DNA of 64,000 nucleotides from Deferribacter autotrophicus. GTDB lineage: Bacteria; Chrysiogenota; Deferribacteres; Deferribacterales; Deferribacteraceae. The stretch's first letter is position 1; each line of letters starts with the position of its first letter. The notes beneath the pieces are model-generated. The model was not told the origin of the DNA, did no database searches, and worked only from the letters and a program-made list of their open reading frames with translations. Positions 16,977 to 24,907 of the stretch are shown in pieces. The stretch is taken from positions 1 to 64,000 of the forward strand of contig NZ_VFJB01000009.1 of assembly GCF_008362905.1 (NCBI RefSeq), in the 5' to 3' direction. The position numbers and the translations under genes were made by a program.

Positions 16977-18944
16977 TCACACATTGATTATTAAATTTTC
17001 AAAAGGATCCACCTCTACCAATGAATTTGGTGGAATAACTATTGTTGATGAGTATTCTATTACTATCGCTGGGCCTTCAAATTTGTTCCCATATTGTAGA
17101 AAATCTCTATTAATTACTTTTGCAGTGGCCTCTTTTCCATCGAAAATTACTTTTGTATCGCCAAGCAATGCTTGTTCTGATATTTTTTCAACTCTTTTTG
17201 TTTTCCTCTCAAATTCAGGCTTTTCCATTTTCCCTCTTGCTCTCAACCTCAAGTTTACAATCTCAACCCGCTTATCATAATTTGCATAACCGTACAGTCT
17301 CTTGTGATATTCATGAAATGTATTCACATAATCTTCAGTAAATGGTACTATAATTTCATAGGATTGCCCAAAATATCTCATATCAAGATATAATTCTAAC
17401 GTAATATTTTCTTTTTCAATTCCTTCATTCAACAAGTCTTCAACACCCTGTTTTTCCAATTCAGCAAAATAACTTTTCAACTCATCAAAATTTAATGCTT
17501 CTTTCAGCATAATTGTCTTTGAATAATCCTTAATAATATCTGATAGTATCATTCCAATGGCAGATAATATCCCAGGATTCTTGGGCACAAACACTCTTGG
17601 AATACCCAGAAGTTTTGCAAGAAAAGCTGCGTGCATACCACCTGCTCCGCCAAATGAAAACAGGGTAAATTCTGAAGGATTGTATCCTCTTTCCACCGAA
17701 ATTACTCTAATTGCGCGCTCCATATTGGTATTAGCTACTTCCAAAACCCCTTCAGCAAGCTCAACTTTTGAAAGCCCAAACTCTTTAGCTAAACTATCAA
17801 AGTATTTTTCAAGTCTATCTCTATCAAGCTTCATACGCCCGCCTAAAAAATGATCAGGAATAAGTCTTCCAAGGTAAAGGTTTGCATCTGTAACAGTAAT
17901 CTGTTCACCTTTTCCATAACATATAGGTCCAGGATCAGCCCCGGCACTGATGGGCCCAACTCTCAGAGCACCACCTTCATCCTTGTATGCTATTGAGCCT
18001 CCACCCGCACCTACAGTATGTATATCAATCATAGGAACTTTTACTGGGAATCCATCTATTTCTGATTCTACTGTTAATGGAAGACCACCATCTATTAATG
18101 CAACATCAGAGGAAGTACCTCCCATATCAAAAGTAATAAGTTTTTCAAAACCTGCCATTTTCCCTATTTCAAAAGCACCAACAGCTCCGCCTGCTGGCCC
18201 CGACAAGATGGTTCTTACAGACTCAGTCATTGCAACTTCTGCAGAAATAATACCGCCATTTGACTGCATTATTCTCAATTTGCTTCCTTCCGTTAAATTA
18301 TCCTTTATATGGCTTATATATCTATCCATCTTTGGTGAAACATATGCATTAATTACTGTGGTTGAAAGCCTCTCGTATTCTCTAAACTCAGGCAATATTT
18401 CACTGGAAAGACAATAATGAAAACCATGTTTTCTTAAATACTCACCAACAATCTTTTCATGCTCACTATTTAAAAAGGAAAATAAAAAACAAACTGCCAC
18501 AGACTCTGCTTCAAAAGCTTTTAACTTATCAATTACCTTTTCAATATCCTCAATTTTAATATCTTTTACCACCTCCCCATTTGCATTTACTCTGCAATCA
18601 ATTCCAAATTTCATCGATGAAGGTACAAGTGGCTTGTTTTTTTGATAATACAAATCATATAAATTTTTTCGATTTTGTCTCCCTATCTCAATAACATCTT
18701 CAAAACCTTTATTGGTAATAAGAGCAGTATTTGCTCCCTTCTTTTCTAAAATTGCATTTGTCGCAACAGTAGAACCATGGGTAATATTTCCAGGTTTTCC
18801 CTCAAGAATATATTCAAGTCCTTTCAGTACAGCTTCCGCAGGATTGTGAGGTGTTGATAAAATCTTGTAGACTCCCCATTTTCCGTCTTTCCTATAAATA
18901 AAATCTGTAAATGTTCCACCGGTATCTACACCAACGATTATCAT
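16977..18944 (-). CDS. hyuA: HyuA: N-methylhydantoinase / 5-oxoprolinase subunit A (ATP-binding)
   Basis: A 655-residue actin/HSP70-like ATPase subunit. The N-terminus VGVDTGGTFTDFIYR (4-18) is the phosphate-binding loop of the family. HGSTVATNAILEKKGA (about 57-72), SGPAGGAVGAFEIGK and FDMGGTSSDVALI (about 274-286) follow, and SFGGAGGMHAAFLAKLLGI is near residue 430. Length and domain order (Hydant_A_N, Hydantoinase_A, C-terminal domain) are normal. Its ATG shares a base with the regulator stop (TAATG), with AGGAGGAG upstream. It probably phosphorylates and thereby activates the substrate amide. Confidence 0.94.
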   Translation of the reverse strand: MIIVGVDTGGTFTDFIYRKDGKWGVYKILSTPHNPAEAVLKGLEYILEGKPGNITHGSTVATNAILEKKGANTALITNKGFEDVIEIGRQNRKNLYDLYYQKNKPLVPSSMKFGIDCRVNANGEVVKDIKIEDIEKVIDKLKAFEAESVAVCFLFSFLNSEHEKIVGEYLRKHGFHYCLSSEILPEFREYERLSTTVINAYVSPKMDRYISHIKDNLTEGSKLRIMQSNGGIISAEVAMTESVRTILSGPAGGAVGAFEIGKMAGFEKLITFDMGGTSSDVALIDGGLPLTVESEIDGFPVKVPMIDIHTVGAGGGSIAYKDEGGALRVGPISAGADPGPICYGKGEQITVTDANLYLGRLIPDHFLGGRMKLDRDRLEKYFDSLAKEFGLSKVELAEGVLEVANTNMERAIRVISVERGYNPSEFTLFSFGGAGGMHAAFLAKLLGIPRVFVPKNPGILSAIGMILSDIIKDYSKTIMLKEALNFDELKSYFAELEKQGVEDLLNEGIEKENITLELYLDMRYFGQSYEIIVPFTEDYVNTFHEYHKRLYGYANYDKRVEIVNLRLRARGKMEKPEFERKTKRVEKISEQALLGDTKVIFDGKEATAKVINRDFLQYGNKFEGPAIVIEYSSTIVIPPNSLVEVDPFENLIINV

Positions 18945-19852
18945 TAACTCCTCCTATTATCTTTTACAATATCGATAAGCATATTTATTCCATCATCATC
19001 ATGAAACCTTGAATATACGATCAGGTTTTTTACTTTGCTAAACAATTTCTGATTTGATTCATAAAGATGTTTTAAAGTTAATACATATTTTGCTTTATTA
19101 ATAAGCTCTTTTTTTTCGCTAATATCATCTAGAGTAACAAAAATTAAATTTTTATACTTTCTTTTCAAAGCATGATAAGAATTTTCAAATCTTTTTTTCA
19201 TTTCCTCATTTATTGTAATAACTAGGATTGTATCTGACAAACTCACCTTTGAAAAATTAATCAAAGAATCGATAGGCGGAGTAATTTTTAGCGGAAATAT
19301 CTTAATTACACTATTAGCATAATTTTCAAGACGTTTTAGACAGTAATAAGTAGTAATAAGCAAACCTTCTTCAAGATACCCTTCCTCTAGCCTTTTTAAC
19401 GCTTCAGAAATCAAAATAGGTTGTATTTCAACACCAAGATATTCTTCAAGCTCTCTTCTTCCTACATATAAATTTAAATAATCTTCATCTACATAATATA
19501 TATCGGTCTCAACATCTCGATTTATAGCGTTATAAAAGGCAAAAAGAAGTTCATCATTAAAAAATCCGCCCCCTTTCATTTTGCTAACAATTTTAGAGAT
19601 TTCATTCAAGAATATATGAAAATTATTCTTTTTATTAAACATTTCTTTATTAATCTTAAAACCTTTACCTCTTAATGAAACAAAATACCCCATTTTTTTC
19701 ATTTCAGAGAAAACCTGCTTAACAGTGTTAATATTAACACTTAATTCCTCTGCAACATCATTTAATTTGTAAAAATGATTTTCGTCGCCAAAGAAAAATA
19801 GCTCTAAAAGTCTCATTTTTACAATTGTTGTTTTTGTCAGAATGTTATCCAT
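18944..19852 (-). CDS. Winged-helix (GntR-like) regulator of the hyu/TRAP locus
   Basis: A 302-residue protein. Residues about 25-68 (KLNDVAEELSVNINTVKQVF, then GYFVSLRGKGFKI) form a winged helix like that of GntR proteins, where the first helix pair and the RGKGF wing are typical. The remaining 230 residues form an unrecognised domain containing DTILVITINEEMKKRFE and a Rossmann-like alternation, perhaps a ligand-sensing domain. It is the first gene of the minus-strand run and overlaps hyuA by one base, which suggests that it senses the pathway substrate and controls its own operon. No clear operator is identified. Confidence 0.7.
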   Translation of the reverse strand: MDNILTKTTIVKMRLLELFFFGDENHFYKLNDVAEELSVNINTVKQVFSEMKKMGYFVSLRGKGFKINKEMFNKKNNFHIFLNEISKIVSKMKGGGFFNDELLFAFYNAINRDVETDIYYVDEDYLNLYVGRRELEEYLGVEIQPILISEALKRLEEGYLEEGLLITTYYCLKRLENYANSVIKIFPLKITPPIDSLINFSKVSLSDTILVITINEEMKKRFENSYHALKRKYKNLIFVTLDDISEKKELINKAKYVLTLKHLYESNQKLFSKVKNLIVYSRFHDDDGINMLIDIVKDNRRS

Positions 19853-19989
19853 GGCCCAAAAATAAAATACTGTTTATAAAATTTCAATAATTAAATCTAT
19901 TTTAATAACTTTTTGGTATTTTTTTCAAAAGTTAAGAAACAAAATAATCTATAAAATTATCAATCAAAGATAATTCATTATACTTTTTC

Positions 19990-20625
19990 TTATACTTTCC
20001 AGGGGTGGTAAATTTCAAACCCTTTAGATTCAAGATGTTTTTCTACTTTATGTTTAAATAATCCATCAAATCTGATTGAAACTATCCTTTTATTATCACC
20101 GGTATTTGAAACTATCACAGAAATAATGTTTATCCCAAGCTCTTTAAATTCTCTTGCAAGATGCTCCAGCATACCTGGCTTGTCTTCTAGCACTACATCC
20201 ACTCTACTACCTGGCTCTTCAAGCCCCATAATCGAAACCATTGCTTTAAGGATATCGTATCTTGAAATTATTCCTACAACTCTCTCTTCATCATCTATCA
20301 CAGGCAATGCACCAATTCTACCCTGATAAATATAAAGAAGAGCATCCTCCAATGTATCATTTTCATTGATAGAAACCACCTCTGTTGACATAATCTCTTT
20401 AACAAACTCAGGTTTTTTGCCAAAATTTTCTCTTTCATCAACCTTAGAAGTTGGTAATACTTCTCTAATATCGCTTTTAACAACTATTCCAATCAGTCTC
20501 TTTTCATCATCTATAACAGGTAGATGCTTCACATTTTTTATATTCATAATGTATGCTGCAGTCTCTATTTTTGTATCAGGAAAAACAGAAATCACATTTT
20601 TTGTCATCCAATCTTTAACAAACAT
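19990..20625 (-). CDS. CBS-pair and ACT domain protein (AcuB-like)
   Basis: A 211-residue protein with two CBS domains (about 1-58, starting MFVKDWMTKNVISVFPDT, and 73-130, starting VKEIMSTEVVSINENDT) followed by an ACT domain (about 138-205, RVDVVLEDKPGMLEHLAREF). This order is that of the AcuB family. CBS pairs bind adenine nucleotides and ACT domains bind amino acids, so it is probably a small-molecule sensor. In other bacteria acuB lies beside acuC, and here the AcuC-like deacetylase gene lies 14 bp upstream in the same direction. AGGGG precedes the ATG. Confidence 0.85.
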   Translation of the reverse strand: MFVKDWMTKNVISVFPDTKIETAAYIMNIKNVKHLPVIDDEKRLIGIVVKSDIREVLPTSKVDERENFGKKPEFVKEIMSTEVVSINENDTLEDALLYIYQGRIGALPVIDDEERVVGIISRYDILKAMVSIMGLEEPGSRVDVVLEDKPGMLEHLAREFKELGINIISVIVSNTGDNKRIVSIRFDGLFKHKVEKHLESKGFEIYHPWKV

Positions 20626-20639
20626 AGCAACCCCTTTTA

Positions 20640-21638
20640 TTAAAAAATACCAAATATTTCATCCGTAATAAACAAATCATATACATCTATCATTTTGTCA
20701 TCACTCAAAGCATCAAGAAAGTTTAAAACACATTTTGATAATATATCAGGTTCATATCCACCTTCAAGGGTAACAAGTAAATGCCCTTCACAAAATTTGT
20801 CACTTAAGTATTTTAACGCATAACCAATTTTTCTGTATAAGGAAGTACTATATCTTAAATCACCAATAATATCATCTTTATGTCCATCAAATCCTGCAGA
20901 AACAAGTAAAATTTCAGGTTTAAATTCATAAAACGCAGGAACAACTTTTTCAAGAAATACCTTACCAAAATCATTATCATCTGCTTCAGGTTTTAATGGA
21001 ATATTGCGTGTAAACCCAGAGCCAGCCCCTTTACCTTTTTCAAAGAAACGACCAGTACCTGGGAATAAAAATGTCGGATGCTCATGAATACTTAGATAAA
21101 ACACCGAATCATCTTCATAAAAAATATTTTGCGTACCATTGCCATGATGAACATCAAAATCAAATATAAGTATTTTACCAACACCATGTATCTTTTGTAA
21201 ATACTTTGCAACTAGAGCAATATTATTGAAAAAGCAAAACCCAAGAGCCTTGTTTGTATCTGCATGATGTCCTGGTGGTCTTCCTGCCACAAATATCTTT
21301 TTCGGTTCATTTGACACAATATAATCAGCTGCAAAAAAATGCGCAAAAACATTTCTAACTGCCACATCAAAAGAATAACTGCAAATAGAATTATCTTTAT
21401 GCATAAAATATTCGTTTTTTTTGCAAGCTGTTCTAAATTCATCAATATAAGGCTTCGTATGAACTAATGAAAGCAATTCCAAATCATAATCATAATCTGG
21501 TATTAAAAAATTTATGAAATCTAAAATTTCTGAATTCTTAAGAGTAGCTATAAGTTTTTTAAGGCGCTCAGGACTTTCAGGGTGACCTTCAAATGTTTTA
21601 TGCTCCAGAAAAACTTCATCAAAAACCAGATTTACCAA
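20640..21638 (-). CDS. Class II-like histone deacetylase family protein (AcuC-like)
   Basis: A 332-residue zinc hydrolase. Catalytic signatures are complete: HPESPERL (about 19-26), GRPPGHHAD (about 118-126) with the His-His pair, FDFDVHHGNGTQ (about 155-166) with zinc ligands Asp and His, and SAGFDGHKDD (about 247-256) with the third zinc ligand, then LEGGY. The family removes acetyl groups from lysines or polyamines; AcuC deacetylates acetyl-CoA synthetase in Bacillus. The start is TTG at 21638, with AGGAGA about 9 nt upstream and no nearby ATG. It is co-directional with the CBS-ACT gene. Confidence 0.87.
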   Translation of the reverse strand: MVNLVFDEVFLEHKTFEGHPESPERLKKLIATLKNSEILDFINFLIPDYDYDLELLSLVHTKPYIDEFRTACKKNEYFMHKDNSICSYSFDVAVRNVFAHFFAADYIVSNEPKKIFVAGRPPGHHADTNKALGFCFFNNIALVAKYLQKIHGVGKILIFDFDVHHGNGTQNIFYEDDSVFYLSIHEHPTFLFPGTGRFFEKGKGAGSGFTRNIPLKPEADDNDFGKVFLEKVVPAFYEFKPEILLVSAGFDGHKDDIIGDLRYSTSLYRKIGYALKYLSDKFCEGHLLVTLEGGYEPDILSKCVLNFLDALSDDKMIDVYDLFITDEIFGIF

Positions 21639-21663
21639 TTAAATAATTCTCCTAATTCCACTT

Positions 21664-21972
21664 TTATTGTAGAGATGTTTTGCTATACACCCCTACATTG
21701 TTGTCAATTATATGGATAGTTTCGTGAATATGGTTTGGCGCTATAACAAATCCATCTATTTCAATGTTGTCCCTAATTTCAGATGTTTTTAACCACTCAT
21801 TTCCAACATTTTCACAGAATCTATTTAAGAATACTTTTTCGTTTTTAATATTCCCCAAAAATAATAAATAATTATATGTACAAATGGTAGGGTATAACCC
21901 GGGGTATGTATAATCGTATCCCCCTAATCTGATTGAACGCCGCTTAAAAATATTCAAATTGTATTTCGCCAT
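21664..21972 (-). pseudogene. Truncated REP-associated tyrosine transposase (RAYT)
   Basis: The 102 residues match the N-terminal part of TnpA_REP/Y1 transposases: RRSIRLGGYDYTYPGLYPTICT, then NEWLKTSEIRDNIEIDGFVIAPN and the metal-binding HIH (H81-I-H83). The catalytic Tyr helix and the rest of the domain (usually about 60 or more further residues) are absent. The frame runs straight into a REP element and stops at TAA 21664-21666, so this is a remnant rather than an active enzyme. REP palindromes beginning GTAG lie on both sides, as is usual for RAYT loci. Confidence 0.8.
21667..21698 (-). repeat. GTAG-type REP at the 3' side of the RAYT remnant
   Basis: On the minus strand it begins GTAGGGGTGTATAGC and ends CATCTCTAC, an imperfect inverted repeat with the GTAG head that marks RAYT-associated REPs. 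It supplies the last codons of the truncated transposase frame. Confidence 0.65.
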
Positions 21973-21992
21973 AATATTTCTGTATAGACAAC

Positions 21993-22022
21993 TGTAGGGG
22001 TACGGTGCACCCTGCCCCTACA
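21993..22022 (+). repeat. GTAG-type REP at the 5' side of the RAYT remnant
   Basis: Arms TGTAGGGG and CCCCTACA enclose a nested palindrome GGTGCACC. It lies between the RAYT remnant and rnfB and has the same head as the palindrome at 23641-23672. Confidence 0.75.
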
Positions 22023-22034
22023 AACATATTGACT

Positions 22035-22817
22035 TCAAAGCTTTACAATTGCCTTTGTAGGGCAAACCTCTTCACATTTTCCACAATTTGTACATTTTTC
22101 TGGTTGTATGTATGCTACATTGTTTTCCACTATTATAGCATCAACTGGGCAATTTTTTGCACACAATCTGCATGCAATACACCCTACAGAACACACTTTT
22201 TTAGTTTCTACCCCTTTATCCTTTGACGAACAGGTAACAAGATACCTTTTTTCAACATCAATAAGTTCAATTAAATTTCTCGGACATGCTTTTACACATA
22301 ATCCGCAGGCTGTACATTTATCTTCGTCTACAACCGGTATTCCGTTTTCTCCCATTTTCAGAGCATCAAAATTGCAGGCTTTTACACAACTACCTCCCCC
22401 CACACATCCATAAATACAACCTTTATTACCACCACCTAATAACACAATGGCATGACAATCTAACGGACCGTAATAATCATACTTGGAAGGACACTCGTTA
22501 TGGCCGCCCCTACACTTTATTTTTGCTACTTTTCTAACAGAAGCACCAACCTCCAGTCCTAGAAGTTTTCCAATTTTTTCAGCCAACTCAGCTCCACCTA
22601 CCGGACAGGCAGTTGGTGGAGTGTCTCCAGTTACGATAGCTTCAGCTAGAGCTGAACAACCGGGATATCCACACCCTCCACAATTTGCTCCAGGCAAAAG
22701 TTTATTGACATCTTCAATTCTCGGATCCTTTTCTACGCTAAACTTTTTTGATGCCAAAAGCAGCCCAAAGCCTGCTGCAAAACCAGAAGCACCAACAACA
22801 ATTATAGCTTCAATCAT
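22035..22817 (-). CDS. rnfB: RnfB: ferredoxin-like iron-sulfur subunit of the Rnf complex
   Basis: A 260-residue protein with a membrane-anchoring N-terminus (IEAIIVVGASGFAAGFGLLLAS). The Fes domain follows (LPGANCGGCGYPGCSALAEAI, about residues 41-61, with a further Cys in ACPVGG). Further Cys clusters follow, among them the paired 4Fe-4S motifs CTACGLCVKACP, CIACRLCAKNCP and CTNCGKCEEVCP. Rnf oxidises reduced ferredoxin, reduces NAD+ and pumps Na+ or H+. AGAGGT precedes the ATG. It is the last gene of the rnf set, 17 bp after rnfA. Confidence 0.95.
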   Translation of the reverse strand: MIEAIIVVGASGFAAGFGLLLASKKFSVEKDPRIEDVNKLLPGANCGGCGYPGCSALAEAIVTGDTPPTACPVGGAELAEKIGKLLGLEVGASVRKVAKIKCRGGHNECPSKYDYYGPLDCHAIVLLGGGNKGCIYGCVGGGSCVKACNFDALKMGENGIPVVDEDKCTACGLCVKACPRNLIELIDVEKRYLVTCSSKDKGVETKKVCSVGCIACRLCAKNCPVDAIIVENNVAYIQPEKCTNCGKCEEVCPTKAIVKL

Positions 22818-22834
22818 CTATTTACCTCTTACTA

Positions 22835-23416
22835 TTATATTTTTACCAATCCAGAAAAACCCATAAAAGCAAGTGCAAGAATACCTGCAGTAATAAATGC
22901 TATTGGCAAACCTCTAAAGTAAAAAGGGATATCTGATAATTCAATACGCTCCCTAATCCCTGCAAAAAGCACAAGAGCAAGTCCAAAACCCAAAGATGAA
23001 CCTATAGTAAATACAAGCATCTGAAGAAAATTAAACTTAAATTGTATATTGAGTAATGCAGCCCCGAGTATTGCACAGTTGGTAGTTATCAACGGCAAAA
23101 ATATACCAAGGCTCTTGTAAAGAGCTGGTGAAGTTTTCTCAATTACCATCTCCACAAACTGTACTAAAGATGCAATCACGAGAATAAACACAATAGTTTG
23201 TAAATAACCGAGATTTAGTGGATTAAGAACGGTATACTGTATTATCCACGTAATAACACCAGCCATAGTCATTACAAATGTCACGGCAAAGGACATCCCT
23301 ATGGCAGTATCAAGCTTTTTGGAGACCCCGAAAAAAGGACATATTCCTAAAAATCTACTTAAAACAAAGTTGTTTACAAGAACAGCACTTATAAAAATAA
23401 GTATTAACTCTTTCAT
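22835..23416 (-). CDS. rnfA: RnfA: integral membrane subunit of the Rnf complex
   Basis: A 193-residue, six-helix protein. [20 protein letters not shown] (about 15-34) and [12 protein letters not shown] (about 111-122) are the conserved half-sites containing the membrane-embedded cysteines thought to hold a [2Fe-2S] cluster with RnfE. AAGGGTG lies before the ATG. It is separated from rnfE by an 885-bp repeat-filled gap, unlike the tight packing elsewhere in the operon, so it may depend on read-through or a separate promoter. Confidence 0.94.
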   Translation of the reverse strand: MKELILIFISAVLVNNFVLSRFLGICPFFGVSKKLDTAIGMSFAVTFVMTMAGVITWIIQYTVLNPLNLGYLQTIVFILVIASLVQFVEMVIEKTSPALYKSLGIFLPLITTNCAILGAALLNIQFKFNFLQMLVFTIGSSLGFGLALVLFAGIRERIELSDIPFYFRGLPIAFITAGILALAFMGFSGLVKI

Positions 23417-23435
23417 ATCACACCCTTATCTCACT

Positions 23436-23468
23436 AATTAGTTGCCACTTTTTAAGTGGCAACTAATT
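23436..23468. repeat. Inverted repeat IR1 just upstream of rnfA
   Basis: Perfect 15-bp arms AATTAGTTGCCACTT and AAGTGGCAACTAATT with a 3-nt loop, 19 bp upstream of the rnfA start. Confidence 0.85.
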
Positions 23469-23640
23469 TATAGTAAGTGATTTATTTCAATTTTGCAATA
23501 AAAATTCCCCTGAAGTCACCCCAAAATTTGCAAAACATCAATTCATTAAGATAGAGGAAAAACATTTTTCTCATTCTCTTGGGAACATCACGTTTTGCTC
23601 AAAGATATGTTCCTCTAAACCACCGCCGTTATGGTTCTAA

Positions 23641-23672
23641 ATGTAGGGGCAGTTCATGAACTGCCCCTACAT
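23641..23672. repeat. Perfect 32-bp palindrome, GTAG-type REP
   Basis: The left half is ATGTAGGGGCAGTTCA and the right half is its exact reverse complement, with no loop. It shares the GTAGGGGC head with the REPs beside the RAYT remnant. Confidence 0.88.
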
Positions 23673-23765
23673 CAGAAAAATATTTTTCTACGAACCAATA
23701 AAACTAAAATTTGTAAATAAATGGGGTGACTCTAGAAATGTTCGTTTTTGTTTGTTATTGATGCA

Positions 23766-23956
23766 CTATGAGATTGCTTCCCGAGCACCTAATTTGAAAA
23801 ATGATGATGTTTGAGCTGGTTTTGTTTGGAAATGGGATATGGTATTTGCGAAATGAGTCCTCATGTTAGGTGCTCGGTCGCTGGTGACGACATTACCGTC
23901 ATCGCGAGGACCAAGCACCTAACATCTTAAGTGCTCGGGACGAAGCGTTCTCTTTT
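23766..23956. repeat. Rearranged, chimeric REP-like region
   Basis: It contains pieces of the GTCATTGCGAG family (GAGATTGCTTCCCGAGC, CGCTGGTGACGAC, CGTCATCGCGAGGACC, GACGAAGCGTTCTC). These are interspersed with an unrelated inverted word, GAGCACCTAA and TTAGGTGCTCGG, which occurs three to four times. It looks like one repeat family inserted into or recombined with another. Confidence 0.65.
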
Positions 23957-24195
23957 AATTAGTTCCTGCTTTTTAGTAAATTAGTTTTCATGCAAAAACT
24001 AATTTGGGGTTAGCACCCCCTTTAAACCCCCCTAATAAGGATAAAACTTAGTTTTCTATAAAAAACTAGTTTTCATAATAACTAGTTTGGAGATGAAAGT
24101 TTTTAGTTTACCACGTTTTATGGTTTAGAAGTAAAGTATTTTTATATAACTTTTTAATATAAAATTAATTTAAAAACATAAATCTATTATTTTTA

Positions 24196-24226
24196 CTTAG
24201 TTCTCACTTTTTCAGTGAGAACTAAG
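24196..24226. repeat. Inverted repeat IR2 inside the rnf gap
   Basis: Perfect 13-bp arms CTTAGTTCTCACT and AGTGAGAACTAAG with a 5-nt loop. It is related to IR1 and IR3, with both arms changed in step. Confidence 0.8.
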
Positions 24227-24270
24227 TATGGGATAAAAACTAACAAAACCATAAAAAAATATTATTTATT

Positions 24271-24303
24271 AATTAGTTGCCACTTTTCCAGTGGCAACTA
24301 ATT
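24271..24303. repeat. Inverted repeat IR3 overlapping the rnfE stop codon
   Basis: Arms AATTAGTTGCCACT and AGTGGCAACTAATT (14 bp) enclose a 5-nt loop. It is nearly identical to IR1, and its right arm runs into the rnfE TAA. Confidence 0.85.
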
Positions 24304-24907
24304 AAGTTACAGACTTTTTATTTCTCTTATCATCCAAATAATTTATAATAAAAAGTAAAAATCCTAATGCCAAAAACGCCCCTGGAGGTAAAATCATAAC
24401 GATTGCTGGACTAAAACTCTCTCCCAATAAATTTACGCCAAGAATAGAGCCGTTACCGAGAAGCTCCCTAACACATCCCAGAACAAAAAGAGCAAATGTA
24501 AAACCTAAACCTATACCAAAACCATCTATTAAAGAATCCATCACATTATTTTTAGAAGCAAAGCTTTCAGCCCTACCGAGTATTACACAGTTTACAACGA
24601 TCAAAGGGATAAATAACCCCAAGCTCTTGTGTAAACTGTGAGCATATGCATTCATAAGTAAATCTATCATTGTAACAAAACTTGCAATCACCACAATATA
24701 AGCAGGAATCCTCACTTTCGAAGGAATAAAATCTTTTATCAAAGAAACTACAATATTGGAGCATACAAGCACTGCAGTGGTAGCAAGCCCCATCCCTATA
24801 CCGTTTTTTGCTGAAGTGGTCACAGCAAGGGTAGGACACATCCCCAATACTTGCTTAAAAACTGCATTGTTTTTCCAAAACCCTTCTGTAAAAATCCTCA
24901 TTTTCAT
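24302..24907 (-). CDS. rnfE: RnfE: integral membrane subunit of the Rnf complex
   Basis: A 201-residue, six-helix paralogue of RnfA. NAVFKQVLGMCPTLAVTTSAK (about 14-34) and VVNCVILGRAESFASKNN (about 103-120) are the matching cysteine half-sites. GAGGG precedes the ATG, which overlaps the rnfG stop by 4 bp. The stop codon lies within inverted repeat IR3, so an mRNA hairpin would form exactly at its end and could act as an RNA-stability or partial termination signal. Confidence 0.94.
   Translation of the reverse strand: MKMRIFTEGFWKNNAVFKQVLGMCPTLAVTTSAKNGIGMGLATTAVLVCSNIVVSLIKDFIPSKVRIPAYIVVIASFVTMIDLLMNAYAHSLHKSLGLFIPLIVVNCVILGRAESFASKNNVMDSLIDGFGIGLGFTFALFVLGCVRELLGNGSILGVNLLGESFSPAIVMILPPGAFLALGFLLFIINYLDDKRNKKSVT

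Larger units (their letters stand above)
23417..24301. other. 885-bp non-coding interruption of the rnf operon
   Basis: No credible gene is present. It contains, in order: hairpin IR1 (23436-23468), a perfect 32-bp palindrome (23641-23672), a rearranged REP-like region (23766-23956), AT-rich partial relatives of the IRs (about 23956-24095), hairpin IR2 (24196-24226) and hairpin IR3 (24271-24303). IR1 and IR3 share their arms and bracket the whole insertion. IR3 includes the first bases of the rnfE stop codon. Confidence 0.85.
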
